This document shows positions 1 through 13,425 of a stretch of 64,000 nucleotides of DNA, piece by piece. The stretch is taken from contig NC_088306.1 of NCBI RefSeq assembly GCF_032854445.1, forward strand, positions 7,435,924 to 7,499,923, in the 5' to 3' direction. The translations under genes were made by a program, and so were the position numbers. Source of the stretch: Liolophura sinensis. Its lineage: Eukaryota; Mollusca; Polyplacophora; Chitonida; Chitonidae. Under the pieces are notes generated by a model. That model was given only the letters and a program-made list of their open reading frames with translations. It searched no databases and was not told where the DNA came from. Position 1 is the stretch's first letter; every line of letters begins with the position of its first letter.

Positions 1-1185
1 CAATAACTGCTTACTAATATTGTTATATTTCGGTAAAAACGTATGTGCAGATTCATTTTATAAGGTCTTATACCAAGTTCGAAAACCAGTTGGATCCACA
101 ATTACGATTATTTAGGGTAGAAAATTTCCAGTCTGGATACGAGATGTGTCATCTTAATGTTATGTAATTTGCTCATGCCTTGAAAACTCACGAGGAGAAT
201 CATGAAGGTGGTTGCTACATATCTATTGGTCTATCGAATATTTAACCTCTGTGCGATACCCTCTAAATACACTTAATTACGACGGAATGATATGCCATAT
301 GGTTAGGAAAAGCAGGGTTGGCGGCTTTAATATTCACAGTCTTTGATTACAACCCATCTTTATCAATTTGAATGTTGTGGAGCGTCATGTAGTGAATAGT
401 TGCTCAGTTACATGACGATGGTCTTATTCATGGGCATAAAAAGGGGGTTTCTTGGGTAAACCACCGCTTTGTGCTTGGTGCCGGTACCTGACAATCTTTT
501 CTGGCATAAAACAACAAAAATGACTTCCTTTTACACTCCCTCATACTTACTGATTAAATTAATGTATCTGGTTTACTGTCTGCGTTTACTAGACACTGGA
601 CTCTCTTACATTACTCCAACGTGTCATTTTGTTACCCGTACACAAATAAAAGGGGCAAGCGTGTACGATCGATCAGTGTGAAACTCATTTACTTTCCCTT
701 GTATTAATCAATGCACTTTTCCCTCGGGTTCCGTTATCTCAAAACACGGAGCTGTCATCTCCCTATAGGCGTACACTTCCAAGACTATAGGAATACAGTT
801 CTCGTTCATTGCTGGGCAAGAACTTGTCCATCTAGGGTTTTGGAAAACAGGCAGCTTGTGAGTAATTTCACCCTATTGTTTCCGATAACAAGCTTGTAAG
901 TTACATATCCTACGGATATATTTATCAAAATTGTCATAAATAAATAATAGTGCTGACCACATCAAGATTTTCCTTTTCATTGTTCTGGTAAGAAAAAACC
1001 CTGCCCTGTGAAAGTTTCAAACGTAAACCCCACAGCACAATATGGGAGACTTGATAACACGTACTTTGAATAGTGGATTAAGAATACTTCAATGTGGTTG
1101 TCATTGAAAGCCACTTAGTTGACATATTGTAGTGTGCATGTATGTCCGCGTGCGTGGGATTTTATGTAGTATTCAACAGTTAAGT

Positions 1186-1395
1186 GCTGCCGCAACTGAA
1201 GTATCGTGCAAACGACACCAAATTCGACATAGAACACCCAATCACATTACACTGACACAACGCCAACCAGTCATGTTTCCTTGTGCTAACCTCCCAGTGC
1301 TGAGTGCCAAGGGAGGCAGCCAAAAGTACCATATTTTTTATCAACGTCTTTGGTATGACCCAAACCGGGTTTGATCACGTGTCTCCCAGCTGTAT
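1186..1395 (-). mobile_element. SINE family 2, diverged copy
   Basis: On the minus strand this aligns by eye with the copies at 40440-40690 (-) and 42833-43066 (+). Shared blocks include one ending in AAGGAAACATGACTGGTTGG and a later ATACTTCAGT segment. The tRNA-like head is degraded here. It is a member of a dispersed family of roughly 230-250 bp, identified only by comparison within this window. Confidence 0.6.
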
Positions 1396-2084
1396 CCTGT
1401 GGTCAATACAGAACATTTAATGGTTGCAATACGGCACTTTGGCTATCGAATTCACCAAGCGCTATCAATCCCTCATAGCCCAAACCTAGGTCATCAGTTC
1501 AAGCTGAGGAGCAATAGGTCATGCTTCAGACAAAATACCTGTCAACAGCTTTCTTAACTGATAAGATTTCATGGTCGATGAAATAGTTCATGTGTCTACC
1601 CGAATGTCTCCTGTAGACTCTGAATGACTGCCATTACGACAAGGTTGAGATGATACGTTTTTCCTATTTCGCAATGTTGATAACGATTTTCCCCCACAAT
1701 CTGTCTCATTCTAGAACCTCAAAGTAAACAAGAGGGCGAACATGTAATCTACAGCTCCGCACAAAGTCGAGTTGGTGTTTCACAGAAAAAAATATATACA
1801 AAAACCGCTGGACGCCACCCTAGCAATACTTCAGTCTTACCGTATAGCGAGTTATTACAGTGTTAAGTGGTTAGCGTGTTATTTATTGGTTATGTTGCTC
1901 AGTGAGGATGTCGGTCATAATTGCCACTACTTGGCAGTGGGGTGCGGCTCTTGTTTATTACCGTCTCTATTCAGTGGGGGTTTTTTCTGCACTAAAGTGC
2001 ATGGTTGCTAATGCTCTAATTTGGTCTCCCAGCAACCTGTAGATGGTCATGGATGTGGGATGGTCGTGGTTGTGGGATGAACGT

Positions 2085-2235
2085 GAAAGTTGTTACTTAA
2101 TAAGGAGATAGAGTAAAACACCAACTGAAGTAAATTGACAAGAGGTTGTATTCCATCGGTTGCGTGGAACCATATGCCAATCATGACTCCATCGTCACTG
2201 CTCTGGTTTAACTGTCTAATATTGTACGCTTTTTG
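2085..2235. repeat. Dispersed repeat D, copy 1
   Basis: It shares the block 'actgaagtaaattgacaaga' and a following 'gctctggttta' segment with copies at 18225-18655 and 19105-19262. No coding capacity is evident. The ends and class are unknown. Confidence 0.4.
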
Positions 2236-5200
2236 TAAAACTATTTGGGAATCTCACATTTTCATTGTCATAAAAGACGCGATGCGGGAACACGGCTGGC
2301 CCAAGCCGTTTTTTGTTATCTGTAAGAAAGTGACAAATGTCTGAGGCTCTGAGCCCAACCCCTATCAGCAACGACCAGTTCGTAATTTAACAGTTAATGA
2401 GGCAGTCGTACAATTAGTATCATTCCGATGTTTGCCGCCACCAAGTCCCGTGTGATTCAAGTTTACCCGCTACACCGAGCATCCATCACTCACAAGACCA
2501 ATATTCAGGATTAACCGTATCATCCTCGGCCGATTTCCAGCCATTACCGAAAATAAAAAACCCAGTTTCCATCCATGAATCCACTCTCACATTCCTAAGA
2601 AGGCTTTCGGGATTTCCCCATTACATCGCTTTAACTCTTTTAAAAGTCATAAGTGTAGAATTCATCTCCTTCTAAAGAGATCAATTCGCGTAAATTCCTT
2701 CTTGAATTTTACAGGCAGCCGTTAACATTGTTCCTAGTGGAATTCTTATAGTACCAGTCTTTATTCAACTTGTATAATGAGGAGTCGACGGTCGATTTTT
2801 TAATTCACAATTCTTAATATCTACAGTTTGGTGTAAAAAAATCACGCTGAACGAAAATGACTTCAATGCCCGGGGTATCAACATACAGCGAAAGAGATAC
2901 AAGATTGTGCATAAAACGTTAAATGCCAGTAACCTGCGGTTTCCTCCCACCATCAAATAAATAACTAAAATAAACAAATAAATAATTAAAAAAATAAATA
3001 AAGTTTTGATCATTGTTAATTTCTGTGTGATAGAATTATTTATCGTAGTGAAGGGTATTTTGTGTTCACAGACAAAAATATGAAGAACAACCACAAATCT
3101 GTTTTACGTAGGAGAAAATCGATAAAACGGAATAATAATGTAGTTTTTTCCACACCGATTTGTTTTGGCGCAGCCAAGTTTGACAATGACTGCCGTGTGC
3201 GCCGAAATATAGCCTAAAAAAGATAAAAGACAAAATATACACTTGTAAAATTACATGTAAACTATACGACAGTTATAATATACACTCACTGCTTTACACA
3301 TTCATAGCGGGATTGCCAAAGGCCGTACACTGGACATATTTCATCAATTAACGGCCTTTTGTGTGTTTTACAAAACGACAATTAAAACGTCAATAAAGTC
3401 AATTTTAGGAGCTAATCCCTTTAATGACCTTAAAGGAATTAATATACACTTCGCCATGGTTACGACATCAAAAGAAAGTGAAAGTAATACTGCTCTCTTG
3501 ACAAAATCGATAAACTTGTTTATTGTTTTGAGACCAAAACATACCTTCATGTGCGCGATGATTGCAGACTACTGGACAACGTCATGCTATTACGATGGTC
3601 TGCAACTGAGCATTTCCGAATCTATGGGGCAAAACAGACATTCGTAGACCATTCTTCAACCTATATATGACATCCAGGGTCAATAATCACAAGGTCAATT
3701 CCCAAAACGACGTTTTAACACAAACTACCAAAGAAAGCCACCTATTTTACTTATACAAACCTGCATTCTTTGACCATGTATGTATTTTTGCATGGAACAG
3801 AAGAAGATAATATAGACATATAGAAAAAGAGATCATCGGCATCTATAAGATATCAATATTAATATATTAAAAAAACTAAGGATCGTGCGATTCACATTTG
3901 ATATTCAGGTAACTGATTTAGAATAATAAAATGATGTCCTTGCAGGAAACAAGACTCGTTTAATATCGATTAAACTGAAAAAACAAAACAGTACAGAAAT
4001 CATTTAAAATTCTTACAAAAGAACATTAAATGTTATAATCTTTATACATTATACTCATACTTTAAAAATGTCTTTTTAACCTTTATTTCCAGCATTGCCA
4101 ACTACACTGAATGGTTAGCCTCCGTCGCCTTTCACGCCAAGCTTGTCAAACAAGCTAGGGTCCTATTCTATTCACCGCGGAGACCCAACGCTGGTATCTG
4201 TATAAAGTGTCAGTCCCAATAACTCGTTGTGGTAATGTTTAGACTCAATAGTGTCATTTGCAATTGAGTGGGGTATAAAAGTAGAATTTTTCTGATGTGA
4301 GAAATGATAGGATAAAAAAAATGAACCTTCTCAACTTTCTATATCTTTGTATTATGACTGCAGTTTCGAACATCTTGTTCTTATCAAGAAAATAAATATA
4401 GATATATGTGTTCATGACATTATTTCTTTTTCCCACAGGACATTACATTAGATATGTGTGCAGACTCTAAAAGACTCGGGGTATTGATAATCCTGAATAC
4501 GGGAGGTTCGACTTGAGAAACTTTTGTTGTTAAGTTAATAAGGTCAATTGTATCACGTGATTTGTAAAAAATGTTAGGCAACTTTTACATACATTTATTT
4601 ACCGATCACCTCTCTCACCGTGTTGGGGAAGTCACACCTCCACGGGAACACCATAAATTATCAAACGTTTACGTCCGGTATTTTCTGGTTTTTTTTTAAA
4701 CGTTTTCGTCTGACCAGTATGTTATGTTAACTATAATAACAAATGGTGGCCAATTTTTGACAGGTCACGCAGTACAGTAGGAATATTTTGATACTGTCTG
4801 GAATTCGAACGAAACACCCCGATTATAATTATTATGGTTTAACACAAAATGAAAGTTAGGCCAAAAAATCGTTTTAAGAGATTTTTTATATCTCTTAATA
4901 ACGCGTCTATTATATGTATATTACTGCGGTTTATACTGTATTTTTATTACTGGTTGGACGTTTCTCCCGCAGACACAACGATTTCCAAATTTCATTTCGA
5001 CTTTACCTAGTTTCACAGATTACAGATTGAAACAGGAAGGTGGACAATATTTAAAAAAAAAAAACAACATGAAAGGGAAACGAAAATTACAGAAATGTAG
5101 AGGCGATGAATAAAGTTATCCTGTTCAATTTATAATGTTCTTCGCAAGCAGTACTTGTCTAATACTTATTAAAAGTAGAATCTCCTCGTCCCAAGTACCT

Positions 5201-5517
5201 AAATAATCAACCATTATTATTAAGTATTTGGATGTTTAGATGATATAGAAAATATACACAAAGTTTCAGGGAAATTGGTGCAATACTTTAGCAGAAGTTG
5301 CATGGAAAAAATCTGTGTAAACGAAAACCCATTATTGCACAAAGTCCCTGAACAGGCGTAATTACGAAAATATTTTCTCAATTCTATTTAAACTTAAGCA
5401 AACACAAGTTTAGAGGATATGCAACGTATCTGCACGAGTTCAACAACATCGGCGCAGTGTTTTAATTTGGGTGCAGATGCATGGACAACATCTTGTCTAC
5501 AGACAGGGTGATTCAAC

Positions 5518-5571
5518 TATACCCCCCCCACCCCCAACCCCCACCTTTACTAACTTAGTTGAGGGGGGTAT
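5518..5571. repeat. C-rich tract inside a short inverted repeat
   Basis: TATACCCCCC and GGGGGGTATA form a perfect 10-bp stem around a C-rich loop with several runs of five or more C. The minus strand could fold as a hairpin or G-quadruplex. No function is implied by position. Confidence 0.5.
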
Positions 5572-6052
5572 AATGACTGATGATAGGTTAACACCACATC
5601 AGCAATGTTTCATCCATATCGTCGCGAGATATTTATTATGAATTTATTTTAGGCACAGGTCAGTGACCATTAAGCACTACTGGGAAGACCTTCAAATTAC
5701 ACAATGAAAAACAAAACGGAAATTATCTCTCTTCGGGGCTATGCCAGTTATATATTATTTACGGTTACACATCCGCCGTTATTTTCAGTAATTGACTTTA
5801 TACGCGCTATGTGCTTATGAGTCGACTGACTTTTGGCACATGCATCAGGGGGCTTCCTCTCAAAAAGGTCTTAACGTTACGACGGGCGCAAGTACCAAGG
5901 AGGTGTCATAGTGATTATGCCTGCATAATGTTACGACTCCTTTGAGAAACAGCCCCCAGGGTCTTGAACACACAATTAAAGCCAAAGTCAGCTTACAGGG
6001 AAAAGAGATCCGAATATAAATGTGGCTCTATGTATCACATAAATACTGGATG

Positions 6053-6195
6053 TAAGCGTCATGTCTGACATTCATATACCATTCGTAATCCGTAAAGGGC
6101 ATTCCAAGTCGATAATCGCAAGATCCATTTCCAAAACAACGTGGAACACTAGCTCTCAAAGACAAAGGAATGTAAGAAATTATACAATTACAAAT
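6053..6195 (+). repeat. Dispersed repeat pair, copy 1
   Basis: About 140 bp beginning AAGCGTCATGTCTGACATTC matches 9968-10120 with scattered substitutions and a small insertion. A weaker relative may lie around 3590-3720. The open frame starting at 6061 lies in this repeat and is not treated as a gene. Confidence 0.6.
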
Positions 6196-6845
6196 GGAGA
6201 CATATGTGTAACACTGTCACTCAAATATGAAACATACTCGGAGAACGAGTCTGATATGCCGAGAAATACAGATGCCCTTGGGTTTTTTTGTGTGCAAATC
6301 TCTAAACATCGATAAACACGGTAGTCATTTGTAGATTTTCTCGAACACATTTGTAAATCTTTATTTCTTGGTGATAAACATGCAAGTCTTGTACTTATGT
6401 ACTGTTCGATTTAAGTCTTTTCGAGAAAAACTCCACATAGGTCTTAGGCAAAAAACTACCGAGTTAAACAATCTGCTGAACTTAAGAAGTTTCGTGAAAC
6501 AGGATCCTGCTTCAAACTTAACACATAATTAAAGAGCAATCGCATCTTCATCTTTCTGTTAACACAGCACGGGGTAACTGGATTAGAAATGTGTCCCGAT
6601 ATTTAGTCGGAAAAAGCTATATGTGGTAACTGGTAAAATATTTGCTTAAAGTATTTACTGACAATAATAAATACTGACAATATCCACCACGTTACCATGT
6701 AAACATTTCACAGGTTTACTATAATAAAAGCACCGCTTTAGATTTCTTAAGCGTAAAACAAATGCTTTTAGAAATGAAACACTTATTTTTAGTGAGTAAA
6801 ATGTTTACAAAACGCTGTATGAAATGTTGCTTTTGACTTTGTCAA

Positions 6846-6940
6846 GGGGCCTCCGTGACGGAGTGGTTAGCGTATAGCCTTGGTAAACTGAGCCCTGGAA
6901 TGTAAGGGTCCAACACACAGTGATGAAGTTCAAATCAAGA
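6846..6940 (+). mobile_element. SINE family 1 head fragment, degraded
   Basis: The start GGGGCCTCCGTG followed by GTGGTTAGCG resembles the tRNA-like head of family 1. The A box is damaged and the body is absent. Confidence 0.4.
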
Positions 6941-7015
6941 GCCTCTCCTTTATTCAGATATTGAACAAGCAAAAGTAACGTAAGTGGTGTTATTCCTAAC
7001 ATAGATCTAGAAAAG

Positions 7016-7345
7016 AATGAGTGCTTGTGGTTTAACGTCGTACTTAACAATTTTTATGTCACATTACGACGAAGGGATCCTTAGAGCGCATCCAATGTGT
7101 CTCCTTGTTACAGGACGGACTTCCATCGCCTTTATCTAGTATTGCATCATTGAGACGCCTTACCAAAGGCAAGGAAGCCGCCCCATCCGAGCCATTGTAC
7201 TGATATGGGTCAACGAGTTGTTGCTGTATCCCCTTCATGCTGAACGCGAGGCGAGGATGTTAGAACTACCTCTTTCAAGGTCTTACGTGTGACGACACGG
7301 GATATACCCTGGATCCACCGCTCCCGAAGCCTGTACTGGAACAGG
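7016..7345 (-). mobile_element. SINE-like family 3, copy 1
   Basis: About 330 bp aligning with 51310-51650. Both start (left side) with GAGTGCTTG followed by GTTTAAC and CGTACT, and both contain a block around CCCCTTCATGCTGAACGC. The left end resembles the 3' segment of SINE family 1. There is no coding capacity. Confidence 0.65.
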
Positions 7346-7959
7346 CGTAGAGGACTATGGCATGCCTACAACAAACCAAAAGAAAACAGGGTATGAATGT
7401 CATACATATTTATATGTATACATTTTTACTAATAAAGCAGCCAATGAAATTTGTCTTTTAAAATTTCACCACAAAAATATTCCAACAATGTATTCACAAC
7501 GAATATCTCTAAAATTGGCATGAACCTAATAAAGCATTCTGCTTGAACATATACACTTGGAGATAAAATTGTGTATCAAACACATTTTGTACATGATCAT
7601 TCCATATCGCTGTGGTCTTATTACCTAGTTGAGTAATTAATATTATCAATGAACTATATGCATTGACTACAACTCACCGATACACGATCGGCTACAGCAC
7701 AGAACAAACGGTACTCATACAGTGGTGGTCAGGAGTTGAGCCACATGTAGATGCCTCTCATCACAGTCTGAAAAAACGAAAGATAACCCTAAATACCTAA
7801 TGTATAGGGCTTTGTAGCCCAAAGCTAAGCTGGACGTACCTACCGTAACGCCCAGCTTCGCTCATATTAGCCTAGTTGTTCTTCTATAAGTAGATCCCTG
7901 GATCGCTGACTATCTGTTCCACGTGGAAAATTTCACCGACATTCATACCGGGAACCTGT

Positions 7960-8720
7960 CCTTGTATTTGGTACCCACGGATTCCTTCCGTCATCTAAAT
8001 GTAGCCAGCATCGCTTAACCATGTGTGAACAGCATTCCAGCCGTTTAAACATTTCATTTGAACAAGTCAAACCAACGTTCGCCGTGTTTTGAGTATGAAT
8101 GTTCACTAAGTTCAGGCAAGGTACGTGTTGGCTGTTCGAAAATTTCTTCCTACGGTATTTTTCGTTGGGAATTAATTTGGTTTTGACTTGGCTTTCGAGA
8201 ATAAGGGAACTCTAGCCATTGGGTTTTGTTGTCAACAGTTTTCCTTTCAAAGAGCCAGCATGTACCTTGCCTGTGTTTCGAGCATGTAACATGGCGGATG
8301 TCTGTTGCATACCTCGGTTCGAAATTCTCAACAGCTGGGTTGTTATTATAAGAGGCTTGCTGGTGCATGCTTTGACATCTTTTAAACACGGATAACTTTT
8401 GGAATCAGTGGGAAACATTAGGATGGACTTGAGTTGTAACGGTTTGTGAAATTTTCCTTCTGGGTTCGATATGGAGAGAAGACAGGCTGTACCAGGTTAG
8501 TATGGTATATCTAGTTAGGCTACGCTCGTATGGACTTCCACGCTCACAGTTTCACTAAAAATCCCTGCTCGAACCCCACCTTGTTTTTGCTATCCACCGA
8601 TTCCCTGAAACGCCGGAAATGTATGTCACAGCAAACAATGCAAGCTATCTTTCAACAGTAATCCAGCCGTTTAAACTTTCGAATCGAACTACTCAACCCA
8701 ACGTCTGCCATGTTTGGAAT
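7960..8720. repeat. Degenerate duplicated and fold-back region
   Basis: A direct repeat containing ATCCAGCCGTTTAAAC-like sequence occurs near 8030-8090 and 8650-8710. A segment around GGCAAGGTACGTGTTGGCTG (about 8115) also recurs in inverted form around GCCAGCATGTACCTTGCC (about 8258). The overlapping open frames at 8150-8418 (-) fall in this repeat and are not supported as genes. Confidence 0.45.
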
Positions 8721-9046
8721 TCCACTTCAGACATGGCGATGGACCGCGACAACTTTATCTCACCCAACATTTTGTTTACAGGGCATGCAATTCTTAAAAA
8801 GAATGTTGGGTAGGATAAAATTTGTCAAAGGTACGAGCCAAAGGGTCACTGGTGCAATGAACGAGATCGCTTGCATATCATTACGAATATTACACACATA
8901 AACATATCATTTCGTATTATTAATGCTCAAGAAATTACTATATTCAAACTGAACATGTAGATTAAAACATTTAGTCCAAGGGCCAGACATGATATTGGTG
9001 CCACCTGATCAGGCCAAACCCATTTGGCACTAACATGTTTATAGGG

Positions 9047-9370
9047 TCAGTAGAAGTAAGTTAAAACATGATAGCATTTCTGCAATGATAGTTTTATCGC
9101 ACATTTTGATAAGACGAAAAATCACCTTACAAGGCATCAACCGGGGGAAATCCATGGCCATCCGCAGGTTGCGGCCAAACCTTCGGCCTGAGAGGAAGCC
9201 AGCATGAGCTGGACTTGAACTCACAACAAACGCATTGGTGAGAGATTCCTGTGTCATTACGCTACGCTAGCGCGCAGGGTCAGTAGAGGTAAATTAAGAT
9301 ATGATAGCCTTTCAGCAATGATAGTTTTATCACACATTTTGATAAGATCAAAAATCCCCTTACAAGGCAT
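9047..9370. repeat. 90-bp direct repeats flanking a SINE fragment
   Basis: The segment 9047-9138 (beginning AGGGTCAGTAGAAGTAAGTT) recurs at 9277-9370 with about ten differences. A family 1 SINE fragment lies between the two copies. Confidence 0.7.
9139..9277 (-). mobile_element. SINE family 1, partial (head half)
   Basis: It carries the family segments AACCGGGGGAAA, ATCCGCAGGTTG, AGGAAGCCAGCATGAGCTGG and the reverse-complemented B box, and ends at GCGCTAGCGCGC. The 3' tail is missing. Confidence 0.75.
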
Positions 9371-9967
9371 TACACATATTACAAAAAGCAAGAGAAACGT
9401 CAGTATATCATGGAATCTCAGTTTATAAGATAATAAAACCAAATTAAAAGGCTGGTTGGATTGTTTATGTAGCAAAGAAATTTAGCAGTCCACATATTGT
9501 TTATATTTCATACACGTTATTAGCTGAATATTCAGTTGTCCTGTACATTTACATGTAAGACTTACAATGTTTTCAGCTAGGTTGATAACAGTTTATCAAC
9601 AGTTGATAAGCCAAACTGTGTATTTCTTTTATTCACGTCCAATATTATGGTGGATTAAGGTAGATTAGATCGGGTAAGTAAACGTTCGTGTCATATCATA
9701 GCCTGTGATGTACATGTCTGAAAAATACAATGACAGAGCCAACCTTTGAACATATTTCTGAACTTTCTATCAAGAATACTGTAACTGAAAGCTCCACCAA
9801 ACACTAAGATTAAGAACGGAATTAGTCCGTAATACTCCTTGTAGAATGTAAATATCTACTTTGAAGTTAATGACAAAAAAGAAGAAGAAAAAAAGGCTTC
9901 AGTGTATGTCAGACAATATTCTTCTTTTCCTTCAAATTTTTAACACCTAGTAAATTGCTTTTAAATA

Positions 9968-10120
9968 TAAGCGTCATGTCCGACATTCGTATACCATTCG
10001 TAGTCCGTAAAGGGCGTTCCAACTCGACAATCCCTCGAATTCCAACTCGAAGATGCCTTTCCAAAACAACGTTGAACACCATCTCCCAAAGACAAAGGTA
10101 TGTAAGAAATTATACAAATA
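9968..10120 (+). repeat. Dispersed repeat pair, copy 2
   Basis: Matches 6053-6195 (AAGCGTCATGTCCGACATTC onward, and the block around AAGACAAAGG). This copy has an internal duplication of the 'aattccaactcgaa' type. Confidence 0.6.
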
Positions 10121-11152
10121 GGAAATAAAGCCGGTAACACACAATAGAAAAGCGGTCATCAGTTTTCAATGATGCCGCGCAGACAGTGGATATTCCAGGC
10201 ATGAATTCCATATCAAAGTTCAAATTCGCAGTCCATGAACACTGGATACTTGAGTGGCCTTTTCTGACCATGTTGTGAACATTGACGTCACATATCGTTT
10301 TTGCCAGACTGCTAAACTAATACATTAAAATGCACAGAATTACTTGTATAGAGCCATAAATACATTAAATGAACGAATACTAAGCAAATTATTTCTTATT
10401 TCTGATGAAGGCGCTATGATGCAAATGGAGCGGTTAATCATCATGCATTGCTTTGATGACTACTCTGAATCCGTGATATCACAAGCATATTAGGTTTGTG
10501 GAACATTCTGTGACGAGTGATGGACATCAGGCAACAGTTGAACATGAACAAATTTCAAAAATGTAATATGACTGCTAGTTAAATGGCATTTTCACTATGA
10601 CAAAGACTATTGTAAGGCATTTGTGATTAACCTGTAAGCATCACTAGCAGAAGATTGTCTAAAGAAACACCAACAACTTTCGGAGCGTTCCACCCAAAAC
10701 GATCTCAACATATTGTCTCCATGAAAATGAAATTGTGCGCCCACACTATCCGAGCATTAAAACAGACAAAGACCTTATCTCAGTTGGTGACTTGTGTTAT
10801 ACGTCCATTTGGGAACTGGCCTTGCAATTATTGACCAGGAACGTCGTTATTGGTCGACGGCTGGTAAACGAATGTCTGTTCCTACAAATATATTCAAATC
10901 GTGTACCATGCTAAAGTATAAGCTGTCGATTATAATAAAATATGTGTCTCATCTGCGCTTTGATTGCAACTCTTCATACATCCAACGTGGATGGCTAATT
11001 CAACACGATGAATATACCGTCTCCACGCCCCAGGTTAAACGAACTAAATCAAGAAGCAGAGTTCCAGAGATTCTGAACGCCTTGTCCATATTTACGTACA
11101 ATTTAGTATAATATATACAAATAATATATACAAATATATATATAAAATTTAT
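10121..11152. other. Intergenic, nothing recognised
   Basis: There are no open frames with domain similarity, no SINE copy and no tandem array in this stretch. Confidence 0.5.
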
Positions 11153-11302
<150 letters not shown>

Positions 11303-13290
11303 ACATGAGCAGTTACCATTTTTGAATGATGTAGGAAAGACGCAAGGCATGTTCCAGGAGACTGAGTGAATTGAGTATTCGTGTACCGTGTACCGTGTAA
11401 ATCGTGTACCATGCTAGAATATAAGTTGTGGATAACAAAATATGTATCTCAGTTGGACTTTGATTGCAACTGTTCATCTATCCAGCATGGAAATGAATTG
11501 TAGAACAAATCCAAGAGATTAATCTGAGAATTAATTAATTAATGTTAATTTTATTTTATTGACTTCAATCTCAACAGGCCCAGTTATGGAGCAGATAACA
11601 ATAACAAAACTATAATATAATAAATAAACAGAGTGGAAACGTTAAACGGACTGAATGTAAATTGTAATAACAGGTTGCCTTTATAATAAACCATCTCATT
11701 GGTAAGGCCTATGCCAGTTTGAAACAAATAGCTCAGTAAATTTACACAGTTAAAAAGAGGGAATCTCCTCTTATGAAAAAAGTAACGATCTTCGCTGACT
11801 TTTCAATATACTTAGTGGTGTAACAATAACGCTCTTGCCGTCCTGTATACTCTTCAAAAAGTTTGTTCTCTGACATTAAATGGATGTATAAATTTGATTA
11901 TTATTCTGTGCAAAAATGAGTATGATATTTAGCATGTATGCCGGTAGGTCCCGTCCGAATTGCATTTATGTCAGTTCTTTTAAGTAGCTACAGGTATATT
12001 TCTGTATGTGTTCCTATCTAGTCCCTCTAAACATGTGCCCATCAGAGCGTTCTTGATACTATGTAGGTAGATAACCATCGTTAAAGGGTGACTATAACAG
12101 CATTTTTGTGTTTGTTGATATTTTTTCTTTTAAATGTTATCCTTCGATTATTTCTGTATGTGTTGTTCAGTCACTGATAAAATCAAGCAATGCCAGAAAT
12201 ACTGTTAAGATCTGTTCAAACTGTAGTAGTAGAAAAACGTTCTATTATTTTGTTAACGTAGCCGTGAGAATGCCAACTGTGCAGACCGCATGTTACAGAC
12301 GAAGAAACAATACTCCGTACTTGTGTATATCTGGCAGTGATAAAAAATATTAAAAATATTCCGGTTCTTGTTCCAGGTGCAGGTCATCACTACCATTTAA
12401 GCACCTGGCTACAGAAGCCAGGATGTGCATAGAATTTTAATCCATATGTGGGCTGACATAATATGGATTATCTCCCTTCGGTCGGACAAGAGTGATTGTA
12501 CAGTTTAATGTCAGTTAGTTCCCTTTGATTGTTTTCGTATGGTTTGAGGAAAAATAACGTGAGATCACTGTACATCCGGAACCACATTGCCTGTGTGTTC
12601 CACTGTAATTTCTGTTGGTAGTTGGCGACATTTCACCACCAGTTAAGATGTGATCACGTTATTGTGAGTAGCAGTACTGTTTCTTGTGCACCTTGTAACT
12701 CCTATGGATGGTTATTTTCTTTTCTTAAACCAAGGATTGTTCAATAATGGTAATTTGCTCAGAGACCACGTTTTAGCATTTACTTTATAACAACCAGTTC
12801 ACTGATATATTTACCATACACTTTACCTGGTACGCGTAAGATAATAACCTTTGACAAGAAGTTGTAAACGAACTATTAAGTTTCAGCTGGTACGAATGTT
12901 CTGGATACTAACCAATAATCAAAATCTACGATTGAGCGGTTAAAAACTACAGTGGTATTTTGTCATTGTTGCACACGTACTTCCCATGTTGTTCATGTAG
13001 CTGAGATCAGAGTAGTGCTCTTCTTGCCTTCGTGCGACTGTGGGTGAGCCATTGGGGTAGGTCATTGTACCACCATAAAAATGCTATTTAGTTGTGTAAT
13101 AACATTGTGCTGTGCGAATAGTTACAAAGCTATATACATGCATGTATTGGTACATTGTAGTGATTCATTTACATGTTAATACATAGTTGTATGGTAGCTA
13201 TGTTTAAATAGTATAGGTTTGATATACGGCAAGGTCTTATAATAAATACTTTTGAAAGTAGTTATAATTGACTAAGTAAGTCGCAGTTAC
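11303..13290. other. Intergenic, nothing recognised
   Basis: AT-rich sequence with only short open frames. A short stretch near 11340-11480 resembles 10900-11000 (both contain 'cgtgtaccatgctaga/agtataag'), so a local duplication flanks the AT palindrome. No gene is supported. Confidence 0.5.
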
Positions 13291-13425
13291 TGTAAGTCTC
13301 TATATTTGGCATTGTACTAATGTGGGGTTTTTATGTTTGCTATCTCAGGTTTTTTGTCCACCAATGTCCCATGGTAATACCAGCACCGAAATAAATATGT
13401 CTGGACTCGTTAGACTGTGTTTACA
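13291..13425 (+). repeat. 5' LTR of the retrotransposon
   Basis: Starts TGTAAGTCTC and ends GTGTTTACA, giving TG...CA termini. It matches the 3' LTR across 'catggtaataccagcacc' and 'ataaatatgtctggact'. AATAAA near 13389 could be the polyadenylation signal. The sequence TTTGGCGTCGCC just downstream (about 13443) is a possible primer-binding site. Confidence 0.7.

Larger units (their letters stand above)
1..6845. other. Intergenic stretch, no supported gene
   Basis: AT-rich sequence with only short open frames that show no recognisable domain, splice structure or codon bias. It holds a SINE-2 copy (1186-1395), a dispersed repeat (2085-2235), a short SINE tail remnant near 2930-2975, a C-rich hairpin (5518-5571), and one member of a dispersed repeat pair (6053-6195). 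The rest shows nothing I can name. Confidence 0.6.

Noticed and set aside
8150-8418. Overlapping minus-strand frames of 68-79 codons
   Set aside because: They lie in a degenerate fold-back repeat and show no coding signature.
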